Below are positions 1 through 7,936 of a DNA stretch of 64,000 nucleotides, one piece after another. A program made the translations under genes and the position numbers. The stretch lies in assembly GCF_025264645.1 (NCBI RefSeq), contig NZ_CP073696.1, positions 4,898,001 through 4,962,000 of the forward strand. Reading direction: 5' to 3'. Below the pieces are notes generated by a model that saw nothing but the letters and a program-made list of their open reading frames with translations, did no database searches and was not told where the DNA came from. Origin of the DNA: Edaphobacter lichenicola (GTDB taxonomy: Bacteria > Acidobacteriota > Terriglobia > Terriglobales > Acidobacteriaceae). Numbering within the stretch: position 1 is the first letter of the stretch; each line of letters begins with the position of its first letter.

Positions 1-1004
1 ACGATGGCTCCGAACTGCGACTTGAGACCCTTGACGAGCGTGCCGGAGTCCGAGCCTTCAGGGGCTACGATGGCCGTAGCTGCTGCGGCTTCGTTGCCTG
101 CGGGCGCGAAGAGTTTGAGGCCGAGCGCGGTAGCTGCGGCGCGGGTCATGGCGGCGCAGGTGATCGCGTTGTCGACTAGTTTGACGCGGCCTGCGGCGAG
201 GTCACCTTCCGGCTTTTCGGGCGTCGCGGCTTGCGCGGCGATGTAGTTCAACGCTGCGCCCAGGGCTGCGATGAGCGCCACTGATGGCGTGTAGGCTGAT
301 TCGCCCTTCGCGGCGTTCTTGCGCTCCTTGCGGAGGTCGAAGTAGTAGCGCGGGTTGTACGTTGCCTCCATGCGATCCCAGGCGCGGGCGCTGACGGCGA
401 GGTAGCTGAGACCCGGGGGAATCATCACAGCCTTCTGCGAGCCGCCGATGAGGACGTCGATGCCCCAGCCATCCATGTCGAGGTGCGAGGTGCCGAGGCC
501 GGTGATGCCGTCCACGATGAGGAGTGCTTCGGACTTTTCCTGCTTGAGCAGGTTGGCGATGGCTTCGATGTCGTGGCGGACGCCCGTGGAGGACTCGGTA
601 GCCTGGACGAAGACGGCGCGGGTCTCGAGCTTGAGCGCGGCCTTGACCTCATCGATGGAGAAGGTGCTGCCGTAGGGTGCGCTGACGACATCGACGTGGC
701 AGCCGAAGGCCTTGGTGATGCCGGTCCAGCGCTCGCCGAACTTGCCTGCGGTGAGGACGAGCACGCGGTCGCCGGGAGAGGTTAGGTTCGAGACGGCGGC
801 TTCCATCGCGCCCGAACCGCTGCTCGAAAGGATGATGACGTCGTTCTTGGTGCCGACAAACTCTTTGAGCTGAGAGAGGACGCGGGTATACATCGCGCGG
901 AACTCAGGGGTGCGGTGGTGGATATCGGCCGCGGCCATGGCGAACTGCGCGGCGGGGAGGAGGGGGGTCGGTCCAGGGGTGAAGAGGCGCGTTTTGCGGA
1001 TCAT
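1..1004 (-). CDS. Class V aminotransferase (alanine/serine-glyoxylate type), 3' end outside window
   Basis: PLP-dependent fold-type I aminotransferase that moves an amino group to or from glyoxylate or a similar keto acid in the cytoplasm. Read on the minus strand from ATG at 1004, the protein opens with FTPGPTPLLP, the family's typical N-terminus. It carries HHRTPEF and the PLP-lysine segment GGSQKAVMIPPGL, where Lys191 should form the Schiff base. About 334 codons are present and the reading frame runs off the window edge, so the C-terminal tens of residues are missing. Related enzymes annotated as phosphoserine aminotransferase or soluble hydrogenase small subunit look alike, so the substrate is not fixed by sequence. 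Confidence 0.9.
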   Translation of the reverse strand, partial: MIRKTRLFTPGPTPLLPAAQFAMAAADIHHRTPEFRAMYTRVLSQLKEFVGTKNDVIILSSSGSGAMEAAVSNLTSPGDRVLVLTAGKFGERWTGITKAFGCHVDVVSAPYGSTFSIDEVKAALKLETRAVFVQATESSTGVRHDIEAIANLLKQEKSEALLIVDGITGLGTSHLDMDGWGIDVLIGGSQKAVMIPPGLSYLAVSARAWDRMEATYNPRYYFDLRKERKNAAKGESAYTPSVALIAALGAALNYIAAQAATPEKPEGDLAAGRVKLVDNAITCAAMTRAAATALGLKLFAPAGNEAAAATAIVAPEGSDSGTLVKGLKSQFGAI

Positions 1005-1093
1005 ACGATTATTGTAGCGAGTCACGCGCGCGAAGCATGAGGAAGTAAGAACTACTTATAATGAGGAGTTGATTTGACGGAGACGAGGGAACG

Positions 1094-1561
1094 ATGACGA
1101 TTGGCGAGAAGATTCAGACGGATATTGTGGTAGCGATGAAGGCCAAGGATGAGCACAGGCTGACGACGCTGCGGATGGTGAAGTCGGCGCTGAAGAACAA
1201 AGAGATCGATAAGCGCGAGAAGCTGACAGATGCCGAGGAGTCGCAGATTTTGACCACGCTGATTAAGCAGCGGAAGGAGTCGGTGGAGTCGTTCACCAAG
1301 GGTGGCAGGCCGGAGCTGGCGGAGAAGGAGCAAGTGGAGATCGGGATGATCGAAGGCTATCTGCCGCAGGCCGCAGGGGAAGATGTCATTCGCGGCGTGG
1401 TGCAGGGGGCGATTCACACGTTATCTGAAGGTGGAAGCAAGCCCGGGCCAAAGGAGATGGGTGCGGTGATGAAGGTTGTGCAGCAGAGAATTCTTGCCGA
1501 TGGGTTACGCGCAGATGGCAAGCTGGTCAGCGAGATCGTGAAGGCCGAACTGGCGAAGTAG
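1094..1561 (+). CDS. GatB/YqeY domain protein
   Basis: Small soluble all-helical protein of the YqeY family, related to the C-terminal tRNA-binding domain of amidotransferase subunit GatB. It contains the family's hallmark stretches LRMVKSALKNKEID, IKQRKESVESF and IEGYLPQ, and its 155 residues match the usual length of about 150. Free-standing YqeY is thought to bind tRNA or assist amidotransfer, but its precise role is not settled. It stands alone, 90 bp from the divergent aminotransferase start, and has its own ATG. Confidence 0.92.
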   Translation: MTIGEKIQTDIVVAMKAKDEHRLTTLRMVKSALKNKEIDKREKLTDAEESQILTTLIKQRKESVESFTKGGRPELAEKEQVEIGMIEGYLPQAAGEDVIRGVVQGAIHTLSEGGSKPGPKEMGAVMKVVQQRILADGLRADGKLVSEIVKAELAK

Positions 1562-1735
1562 TTTGCTCGCCGTCGCCTCCTGCTTAGGCAGGGATTCGCA
1601 GATAGGTTTGGATCTCGTACTTTTTTGATGACAGATTTTTGATGGCAGAAAGAACTGATCTTTGGTCCTAGCGCGGAGCAAGAGAAACTGAGCGATAACG
1701 AAGAAAGCGTAGATTTCATAAGCAGGGACTTCTCG

Positions 1736-2194
1736 ATGACGAGCCCTCCTGTCAAGCCGCACAAATCGGAAGACTCTCTACCGCTGCCCGCGGCAACAGC
1801 CGGGATGAATGTCGTTGTCGCCTGGTCGAGCTTTCTCTTCGTACTGCTGCAGAGTGTTTGTACGTTCTTTACTGCTCTTGACGGTCTTCGGGTTTTGATC
1901 GGAGTGGGTGCACTGACCAGCATCGTCGGGGCCGCAAAGTTCTGGGACAAGTTTCATACGGACTGGATTCGAGTGCCAATGGTGGGATTTGCGCTTGCCG
2001 GCGCGCTCTTGAATCTGATTGTCCTGGCGCACGTGCGCTATCTTCGCAACCGGCCTGCCTCGCAGTGGCGCCAGAAGCCGCTGACGCGTGGGAAGATTCG
2101 GAAAGAGCGAGTGCAACTTGTTCTGTCGCTTGCCACGCTGGTTCTTGTTGCGGTGGAAGAGATAACGCATCTGCGTACGTTTCATCACTTCTAG
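1736..2194 (+). CDS. Small membrane protein, unknown function
   Basis: I do not recognise this 152-residue protein. Hydrophobic stretches around residues 24-45 (MNVVVAWSSFLFVLLQSVCT), 52-66, 83-103 and 127-142 suggest three to four membrane helices. A proline-rich polar N-terminus and a basic loop (QWRQKPLTRGKIRKERVQ) lie on either side of them. Histidines cluster at the C-terminus. It ends 12 bp before the converging glycosyltransferase gene. Membrane location is inferred from hydropathy only. Confidence 0.65.
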   Translation: MTSPPVKPHKSEDSLPLPAATAGMNVVVAWSSFLFVLLQSVCTFFTALDGLRVLIGVGALTSIVGAAKFWDKFHTDWIRVPMVGFALAGALLNLIVLAHVRYLRNRPASQWRQKPLTRGKIRKERVQLVLSLATLVLVAVEEITHLRTFHHF

Positions 2195-2206
2195 GTAAAT
2201 GTAGAT

Positions 2207-3169
2207 TTATCGTCTTGACCGGTCGAATGTGGCATCGGCGATCTCGATGTTCTTAACGATCTCTTCGGGTGAGGGCCAGCCCTCGAGGACTGAGTCTGAC
2301 ATGTAGGAAGGATGAGGCCGATAGCCTCGCGGCGTGCTCTTTGCTTCGATGGGGATGGTGGCAGGAGGGAGCCACTCCCGGATGCCGGATGTGCGAACGA
2401 CCGGCAACGTGCGGCAGCGCAGGATGGCCGCGAGGTGCATGGGGCCTGAGTCATTGACGATGACATAGGAGCTTGCGCGGAAGGCGTCAACGAGCGGTTG
2501 ATTGATGAGACGCTGAACGTCTGTCTCGGCGATTCCTGCAGGAAGTGAGTCTCCCGGCGCTGCGACGATCTGGACGCGGCAGATGCTGGAGAGCAGTTCG
2601 ACCAATCTCGCCACATGCGGATATTGTTTTGAACGCCACTGCGCTCCAACATGCAGGGTGACCAGCGGCGAAGGTGGTTCGGGAAGCTTGTGTTCGTAAA
2701 AGCTCTGCACCTGTTGCCAGGGAACGGAGGCGATAGAGGCCCATGCGCGGTAGCGATTTCTTACCGGAAGCCAACTCTTCGCGTAGGGTATGTCCAACAG
2801 CGCGGAGCGGCGCGCGGCGAAGGCCAGCCAGCCCGTTGATTGGACGGAGGCTCTGGGAAAAAGCTTTCTCGCAGCGATGGTGTCCCTGATGTCGCCTCGT
2901 ATGCTCGCTACGTGTGTCGCCGATGTCGAGAGCACTGGCAACGAGCCCGAATCCCAGCGCCCCTTTCGGCTGCGATCAACATAGCTCAGGTCAGCAGCAA
3001 TCAGCTCGGGAGCCGTACCTCCCTCCGTCACTGCGCGGATGAGATCGTGCCAGCGCGAGTTGCAGGCCAGCACGAGCCGAGCGGGGTCTTGCAGTGCGAT
3101 CGCCGTAGCGATGAGAGCGTCTCCCATGCTCCATGGCTCAAATAAAATCAGCTTCCTGGCGTCGGTCAC
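2207..3169 (-). CDS. Glycosyltransferase family 9 (heptosyltransferase-like)
   Basis: GT-B fold transferase of the ADP-heptose:LPS heptosyltransferase family, which adds a sugar to the growing lipopolysaccharide core or a related surface glycan. The N-terminal strand ILFEPWSMGDALIATAIAL and the donor-site motif NDSGPMHLAA near the C-terminus are diagnostic, and HVGAQWRSKQYP corresponds to the HPGASxxxKxWP motif. I chose a GTG start at 3169 because GGAG sits 7 bases upstream; reading on to a TTG at 3214 would add residues not expected in the family. No other LPS core genes are adjacent. The acceptor is unknown. Confidence 0.85.
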   Translation of the reverse strand: MTDARKLILFEPWSMGDALIATAIALQDPARLVLACNSRWHDLIRAVTEGGTAPELIAADLSYVDRSRKGRWDSGSLPVLSTSATHVASIRGDIRDTIAARKLFPRASVQSTGWLAFAARRSALLDIPYAKSWLPVRNRYRAWASIASVPWQQVQSFYEHKLPEPPSPLVTLHVGAQWRSKQYPHVARLVELLSSICRVQIVAAPGDSLPAGIAETDVQRLINQPLVDAFRASSYVIVNDSGPMHLAAILRCRTLPVVRTSGIREWLPPATIPIEAKSTPRGYRPHPSYMSDSVLEGWPSPEEIVKNIEIADATFDRSRR

Positions 3170-3253
3170 ACGGGATCGCTCCAAGCGATGAACAGTCTCT
3201 ATGGTTATAAACAATTCTCTGAGTCGGGAAGCGGAGAATTGTTTACCAGCCGC

Positions 3254-5107
3254 CTAGCGCGAGGGCCGCGACCAGTTGAACTCCGTTCCAGCCATGATGG
3301 TGCGGCCCTGCAATGGTACGTCTGGAATCTCCTGGTAGCCCGTGTTGCTGAGATTCAGCAGACGCAGATAAGGTCGCACATGTCCCGTGTTGCGGGAGAG
3401 CGCGATGTCCCACAGTGGGTAGGCGGTGTGCTGGGTGCGTTGAACGACGTTCACCTGGGTGCGTGCTGCGATCTGATGGAAGGTACCGCTCCAGGCAAAT
3501 AATGCGTTTTGCGCTGCGTAGTTGTAGGCGTACTCGGAGATGAGGTTGGGTGGGGGCGAAGCCGCATGGGCGGCAGTGTAGCTGAACTGCAACTGCTGTG
3601 TGGTGGTCAGTCTGAGGCGGGCAGTTGCTTCGGCTCCAGTGATGTTGAGGTTCTGAATGTTGACGGCCTGGTAGGGCTCGGCGAAGGTGAGTGCGTCCGT
3701 GGCGAGAGCAAGTTTTGAGTAGTCGATGGTGTCTTTTTGCTGCAGGCGGAAGCCGGTCGCGGTGAGGGTCAAGCGGCCGTTCGTTGGTGACCAGTCAAGT
3801 CCAGCCTCATAGCTCCACGAAGACTCGGGTTTGAGGTTTGGATTGCCGATGGTCGTGGGGTCGGAGTAGTAGAGGTCGACGTAGGTAGGGAGCCGGAAGC
3901 CATGACCAGCGGCGGCTCGCAGTCGAGTCGTACGAGTGAGCGTATATGCAGCGGCGACAGAGGGTGAGAAGACCGAACCGTTGCTGCTGAGGATCTCTTC
4001 GCGAGCCCCGATGGAGAGGGAGAAGCGGCCAAGCGCACGGAGGCTGAGGTTGGCGTAGCCGGCGCCTTGGTTACGAGCATGATCGCCGAGCGAGTTCGAG
4101 TGGATGCTGTCGCCGTCGGCTTCGAGGCCGTAGGAGAGAGTGATGTTGGAGCCAAGCGCGTCGGCTCGGCGCAAAGCACCCTCGTAGCTGGTGGTGATGT
4201 GGTTGTTCTCGTAGATGTCGGGCTGGTCGACGAAGAGGACGTAGAGATCGGTGTGGCGTCGGTAGCCGAAGCTCGCCGCAGTCTGTTGGCCGAGCTGTTG
4301 CTGAATGCTGGCGAACCAGCCCTTGGTGCGCTCCCAGGATGGATACGGGCCGTAGAAGAGGTTGGCACCGTAGGGACGGTCGCTTGTGGCGAGGAGGATA
4401 TCCGTGGTGCCGGGCTTGAGGCTGAGCCATGTCTCCGATGCCAGAGCGTTCGAGGAGTAGTTGCGATCTGCAATGAAGCCGTCGGAGGTGTCGCGGCTTC
4501 CGGTGAGCTGCTCGGCGACGGGGCCATCTATGTACGAGGCGCGGAGGTGCTGCTCGATGGAACCGTAGCTTCCGCCTCCGGCGCTCGCGATGATGTTGAG
4601 GCCCGGAGCAGGTGGCTGAGTGAGGAGGTTGACCGCGCCACCGATTGCATCAGAGCCGTAAAACGTGCTGCCGGAGCCGTGGAGGATGTCGATTCGTGTG
4701 ACGGCGTCGAGGGGGACAGGGATGTCGAGATTCAGGTGGCCTGTCTCAGGATCGTTGATGCGGAGGCCGTTGAGCAGGATAAGAGATTGCTCGAAGGTGG
4801 TGCCGCGGATGGAGAGATCCGCCTGAACGCCGTTGGCTGCGCGTGCCTGCAGGTTGAGCGAGGGATCCTGCCGGAGGAGATCGACGACGCTGTTCGAGAC
4901 GAGTGGCTGATCGCGCGGAGAGATGAGGTTGACGGAGCGGTTGCTCTCGGCGAGAGGCAGCGGTTCGAGCGTGGTGGTGACGGAGATGCTCTGCGCGACG
5001 GGGTCAATGGATGCGTTCGTCGGCTTCGATGTGGTGCCTGATGGCTCCATGGGTTGCTGAGCGAAGGCGCTGGTGAGGCAAAGCAGGGAGAGGAGATATT
5101 TTTTCAT
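3254..5107 (-). CDS. TonB-dependent outer-membrane receptor (BtuB/CirA-like)
   Basis: Outer-membrane gated channel that imports a scarce ligand, such as a siderophore, cobalamin or a small carbohydrate, using energy from TonB. The order is signal peptide (MKKYLLSLLCLTSAFAQQ), plug domain at about residues 55-165 with DLLRQDPSLNLQARAANGVQ, LSIRGTTFEQSLILLNG and GSGSTFYGSDAIGGAVNLLT, then a beta-barrel to the end. Its 617 residues suit the compact BtuB/CirA class. The barrel keeps the HGFRLPTYVDLYYSDPTTIG segment typical of these receptors. It is divergent from a MarR regulator across a strong palindrome, suggesting regulated expression. No cobalamin riboswitch is visible in the 143-bp upstream gap, so the ligand is open. 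Confidence 0.9.
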   Translation of the reverse strand: MKKYLLSLLCLTSAFAQQPMEPSGTTSKPTNASIDPVAQSISVTTTLEPLPLAESNRSVNLISPRDQPLVSNSVVDLLRQDPSLNLQARAANGVQADLSIRGTTFEQSLILLNGLRINDPETGHLNLDIPVPLDAVTRIDILHGSGSTFYGSDAIGGAVNLLTQPPAPGLNIIASAGGGSYGSIEQHLRASYIDGPVAEQLTGSRDTSDGFIADRNYSSNALASETWLSLKPGTTDILLATSDRPYGANLFYGPYPSWERTKGWFASIQQQLGQQTAASFGYRRHTDLYVLFVDQPDIYENNHITTSYEGALRRADALGSNITLSYGLEADGDSIHSNSLGDHARNQGAGYANLSLRALGRFSLSIGAREEILSSNGSVFSPSVAAAYTLTRTTRLRAAAGHGFRLPTYVDLYYSDPTTIGNPNLKPESSWSYEAGLDWSPTNGRLTLTATGFRLQQKDTIDYSKLALATDALTFAEPYQAVNIQNLNITGAEATARLRLTTTQQLQFSYTAAHAASPPPNLISEYAYNYAAQNALFAWSGTFHQIAARTQVNVVQRTQHTAYPLWDIALSRNTGHVRPYLRLLNLSNTGYQEIPDVPLQGRTIMAGTEFNWSRPSR

Positions 5108-5136
5108 GAGGTGAAGCCGGTCGCCTGTGGTTTCAA

Positions 5137-5157
5137 ATTCATGCAGCCTGCATGAAT
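5137..5157. promoter_or_regulatory. Perfect palindrome between TonB receptor and MarR gene, candidate operator
   Basis: ATTCATGCA-GCC-TGCATGAAT: two 9-bp arms around a 3-bp spacer, followed at once by a second dyad, GATG-TTTT-CATC. It lies in the 143-bp gap between the divergent TonB receptor and MarR starts. A perfect dyad of this size fits a winged-helix dimer such as MarR. Binding is inferred, not shown. Confidence 0.6.
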
Positions 5158-5250
5158 GATGTTTTCATCATCTGCCAGCAGCGGATGAGACGGGAGCTAA
5201 TTTGGTGTCGCCATAAATAGTTGAATCTGTAAACTAGTCCTGAGGTCGCC

Positions 5251-5709
5251 ATGCGGATAGAAGCGTTTTTGCAGCAGAGCCCCGTCTTTCAGGCTAATCG
5301 AATCGCACGGAGGATGGATGCTTCTCTCAATCTCATCTTGCAGAACGAAGAGGTGACTCTGCTTGAAGCGCTGGTGCTCGCCGCAATCTTCTTCGAGAAG
5401 CGCGGGCAGATCAAGCCGTCGGCCTTAGCGGAGGCGTTCCAGACGACGCGGGGTAATGTGAGTCATTGCATCTCGTCGCTGGAGGCAAAGGGCCTGGTGC
5501 AGCGCCAGATCGACCATGACGATGCTCGTGCGGTGCAGCTGGTGCTGCGGCCACTGGGCAGGAAACGTGCAGTGCGCGTGGTGGGGATTCTCGATCGAAT
5601 GCAACGGCGCTTCGAAGATGGGATCGGCGCGGCAAAGCTAGAGACCATGCTCGCGCAGATGACGGCGGTGGAGGAGCTTTGTACACGGATGGCTGCTGCC
5701 GGACGCTGA
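5251..5709 (+). CDS. MarR-family transcriptional regulator
   Basis: Dimeric winged-helix regulator of 152 residues. The recognition region IKPSALAEAFQTTRGNVSHCISSLEAKGLVQR is followed by the wing, with the HDDARAVQLVL stretch typical of MarR proteins (D-R-R/A type), and a C-terminal dimerisation helix. The ATG at 5251 follows GAGGT at normal spacing. It is divergent from the TonB receptor and probably binds the palindrome at 5137-5157, controlling itself and perhaps the receptor. The ligand is unknown. Confidence 0.88.
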   Translation: MRIEAFLQQSPVFQANRIARRMDASLNLILQNEEVTLLEALVLAAIFFEKRGQIKPSALAEAFQTTRGNVSHCISSLEAKGLVQRQIDHDDARAVQLVLRPLGRKRAVRVVGILDRMQRRFEDGIGAAKLETMLAQMTAVEELCTRMAAAGR

Positions 5710-5797
5710 GCTTTCTTCTCTAAGTCGACGAAGACGCCGTCCGACTGGCTTTTCCAGTATTAATCGAATGTTCGATGAATTGAGGAGGGAGCGACCA

Positions 5798-6223
5798 ATG
5801 ATTGCCGAGACAGTTTGGACGAAGGAGATGGAGTTTGAAGGGCACTCCGAAAGTGGTCACAACCTCGTCTTCGATGCCGGTGCCCGGCACGCCAACGGCC
5901 CTTCCCCAATGGAGGCGGTGCTGATGGCTCTTTGCAGTTGCACATCCGTCGACGTCGTTTCGATCCTCAAAAAGAAGCGCGAGCCCCTGACCAGGCTTAC
6001 TGTGTCTGCAACCGCTGAACAGTCGGCTGCGCCGCCTCGGGTGTTTACGAGGATTATGCTGACTTACCTGATTGGCGGTGCGGTCTCAAAGAAGGCTGCC
6101 GAAGATGCGGTTGAACTCTCTAAGAATAAGTACTGTTCGGTCTCGAAGATGCTGGAGAAGGCCGCCCAGATCGACTTCAGGATCGAATACGCGAACGATC
6201 CTGGCGTGGACGTCTCAAGCTAG
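5798..6223 (+). CDS. OsmC/Ohr-family peroxiredoxin-like protein
   Basis: Small cytoplasmic protein of the OsmC superfamily, whose members reduce organic hydroperoxides with a pair of cysteines. The conserved helix is ANGPSPMEAVLMALCSCTSVDV with Cys46 and Cys48; Cys113 lies in KYCSVSKML and is the usual second redox cysteine. A strong Shine-Dalgarno (AGGAGGGAG, 5782-5790) fixes the start at 5798 rather than at the in-frame ATG at 5768, and gives 141 residues. The sequence is closer to the YhfA-like subgroup than to Ohr. It follows the MarR gene by 88 bp on the same strand, so MarR control of a peroxide-defence gene is possible. Confidence 0.88.
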   Translation: MIAETVWTKEMEFEGHSESGHNLVFDAGARHANGPSPMEAVLMALCSCTSVDVVSILKKKREPLTRLTVSATAEQSAAPPRVFTRIMLTYLIGGAVSKKAAEDAVELSKNKYCSVSKMLEKAAQIDFRIEYANDPGVDVSS

Positions 6224-6230
6224 TAGGGGT

Positions 6231-6926
6231 TTATTCGCGGATGATTTTGACGAAGATTCCGTCGGGAAGGATTGCGCCCCCGAGGACGTGCACCACACCA
6301 TCTTTGGTGAAGCCACGGAGCATGGCGTCGGCCTTCTCGTAGGGGTTGGGCGGGGCTTCGGATTTGGTCGGATAAGGGGTCACCTTGAGCGGAGCCGGAG
6401 CAGGCTGGCCCGAAGCCGAAGTGCGGACGTCGCTGCTGTTACCGCGGCGCATTCCGCGATCCATGGCCTCATTCGCAAGCCGGTCGGCGTCCTTGTTTTT
6501 GTGGCGCAGGGCGTGGCTGATCTCGAATCCTTCAAGTCTAGCGATGCGGCGTTTTGCCTCCTCGAAGAGCGGCTTTAGGTCGGGGCTTTTGACCTGGTAT
6601 TTGCCTTGAATCTGCTTGACCATCAGCTCCGAATCGCTGACCACGCGCAGGCGGGGGTAGTTATGGTCGAGCGCGTACTGAAGGCAGCCCAGCAGGCCGG
6701 AGTACTCCGCGTAGTTGTTGGTTCGCATGCCGAGAAACTCGGACAGTTCAGCCAAGACAACGCCTTCGTCGTTCTGGATGAGGGCGCCGTAGCCGGAGGG
6801 CCCTGGGTTGCCGCGGGCTCCGCCGTCGCAGTGGGCGTTGATCCAGCCGGATTGCTGGGTTCGGGGGGTGGCTGGCGCTGGGGATTCGGCAAACAGGCTG
6901 GGGGCGGCGGTCGAACGGGAAGGCAT
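6231..6926 (-). CDS. Ribonuclease HI family protein
   Basis: RNase H-fold nuclease that cuts the RNA strand of RNA-DNA hybrids. The domain covers about residues 28-155: AHCDGGARGNPGPSGYGALI supplies the first catalytic Asp, NNYAEYSGLLGCLQYAL the Glu, VVSDSELMVKQI the second Asp, and NKDADRLANEAMD the last. This is the archaeal/plant-like short RNase HI type (ARGNPGP, SDSELMV), not the E. coli RnhA type. A low-complexity Pro/Ala/Ser N-terminus and a C-terminal extension of about 75 residues rich in Pro and Lys flank the domain. The tail's role is unknown. Confidence 0.92.
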   Translation of the reverse strand: MPSRSTAAPSLFAESPAPATPRTQQSGWINAHCDGGARGNPGPSGYGALIQNDEGVVLAELSEFLGMRTNNYAEYSGLLGCLQYALDHNYPRLRVVSDSELMVKQIQGKYQVKSPDLKPLFEEAKRRIARLEGFEISHALRHKNKDADRLANEAMDRGMRRGNSSDVRTSASGQPAPAPLKVTPYPTKSEAPPNPYEKADAMLRGFTKDGVVHVLGGAILPDGIFVKIIRE

Positions 6927-7104
6927 TGGGTGAGTTTACCGGATGCCGACCCGGAGAAAACAGGGTAACCCCTGTGCTCACCTTTCCTAAGTTCGCAGGT
7001 CTACTTGAATGTAAAACGATTTCCTGACCTCCGGAGTCAGACTGATGAATGCAGATGCTGCTGGATTGGACCTTGGCGGAGAGCTGTCTTCTTCGCTCGC
7101 TGTA

Positions 7105-7130
7105 GGAACTGGAAAACGGCGAATTAGTCC
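7105..7130 (+). promoter_or_regulatory. Candidate ECF-type promoter upstream of the sigma factor gene
   Basis: GGAACT at 7105-7110 and GTCC at 7127-7130, separated by 16 bp, resemble the GGAAC / GTC boxes recognised by many group ECF sigma factors. The element lies about 50 bp before the chosen ATG at 7180, so autoregulation is plausible. It also argues against translation starting at the in-frame ATG at 7045. The call rests on motif resemblance only. Confidence 0.4.
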
Positions 7131-7179
7131 GTTTGCCGCGGGACTTTTAGGCGTCAGGCCGATAGAATCATTGCCAGCA

Positions 7180-7836
7180 ATGGCAAAGGCAGCAGCCCAA
7201 TCCGGAACCAGAAACGGCGGCAAACTGACCCAGGCGCAGCTCGACGCGCGGGCTCAGCAGCGAACCGAAGACGATGAACTGATCCGCGAGGCCCAGAAGG
7301 GGCACCGGACCGCCTTCGATGCGCTGGTGCGGCGATACGACCAGTCGGTGTTGAGACTGGCGCTGCATATGCTTGGAAATGAGCAGGATGCGCAGGATGT
7401 TCACCAGGAGGCCTTCATCAAGGCGTACCGCCACCTGGGAAACTTCCGGTTCGAATGCAGCTTCTACACCTGGCTCTATCGGATTGTTACAAACCTTTGC
7501 CTGGACCAACTCCGCCGGCGCAAGAGCCGCAGGGAAGATCCGGCAACGGTGCTGGATGCCAGTGGCGATGAGATGGATCTGATGGCCAATATCACGGACG
7601 ACCGGGCGATGGCGAACCCGGGACGCGAGTTGGACCGGAAGGTGATGAGCGAACGGATCAGCGACGCCCTCAGCACGCTGACTCCGCGGGAACGAACGGT
7701 CTTCGAGCTGAAGCACTACCAGGGGCTGAAGCTCAGGACCATCGGCGAGATGTTGAGCACGACCGAAGAGACTGCCAAGAATACCTTGTTCAGGGCCACG
7801 CGGAAGTTGCGGGCCAATCTGGCAGGGCTTCGATAA
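7180..7836 (+). CDS. ECF RNA polymerase sigma factor (RpoE-like)
   Basis: Alternative sigma factor of 218 residues that directs RNA polymerase to a stress regulon. Region 2 is evident in AFDALVRRYDQSVLRLALHM, QDAQDVHQEAFIKAYRHL and SFYTWLYRIVTNLCLDQLRRR; region 4 is ALSTLTPRERTVFELKHYQG and LRTIGEMLSTTEETAKNTLF. An in-frame ATG at 7045 would add 45 residues, but ATG 7180 is preferred because region 2 starts soon after it and a candidate ECF promoter lies between the two. The next gene is its likely anti-sigma factor, followed by a PDZ protein, as in rpoE-rse loci. Confidence 0.92.
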   Translation: MAKAAAQSGTRNGGKLTQAQLDARAQQRTEDDELIREAQKGHRTAFDALVRRYDQSVLRLALHMLGNEQDAQDVHQEAFIKAYRHLGNFRFECSFYTWLYRIVTNLCLDQLRRRKSRREDPATVLDASGDEMDLMANITDDRAMANPGRELDRKVMSERISDALSTLTPRERTVFELKHYQGLKLRTIGEMLSTTEETAKNTLFRATRKLRANLAGLR

Positions 7837-7936
7837 GAGTGTTCGTAGTGAAGTGGAACGTTGTGATTGGCGAAAGGGCGAACTTAAAGACCCCGCCTAG
7901 AACAAGAAAAACTTTGAGGCTGGTTGAGGTAAGACA

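Noticed and set aside
4067-5041. 324-codon open frame antisense to the TonB receptor
   Set aside because: Val/Glu/Gly-rich shadow; plug-domain motifs on the opposite strand are unmistakable.
5108-5250. Cobalamin riboswitch upstream of the BtuB-like receptor
   Set aside because: The gap is only 143 bp and shared with a divergent gene; no B12-box-like sequence seen. A DNA palindrome explains the region better.
6072-6578. 168-codon plus-strand frame across the OsmC end and RNase H gene
   Set aside because: Overlaps two convincing genes and has no independent start signal.
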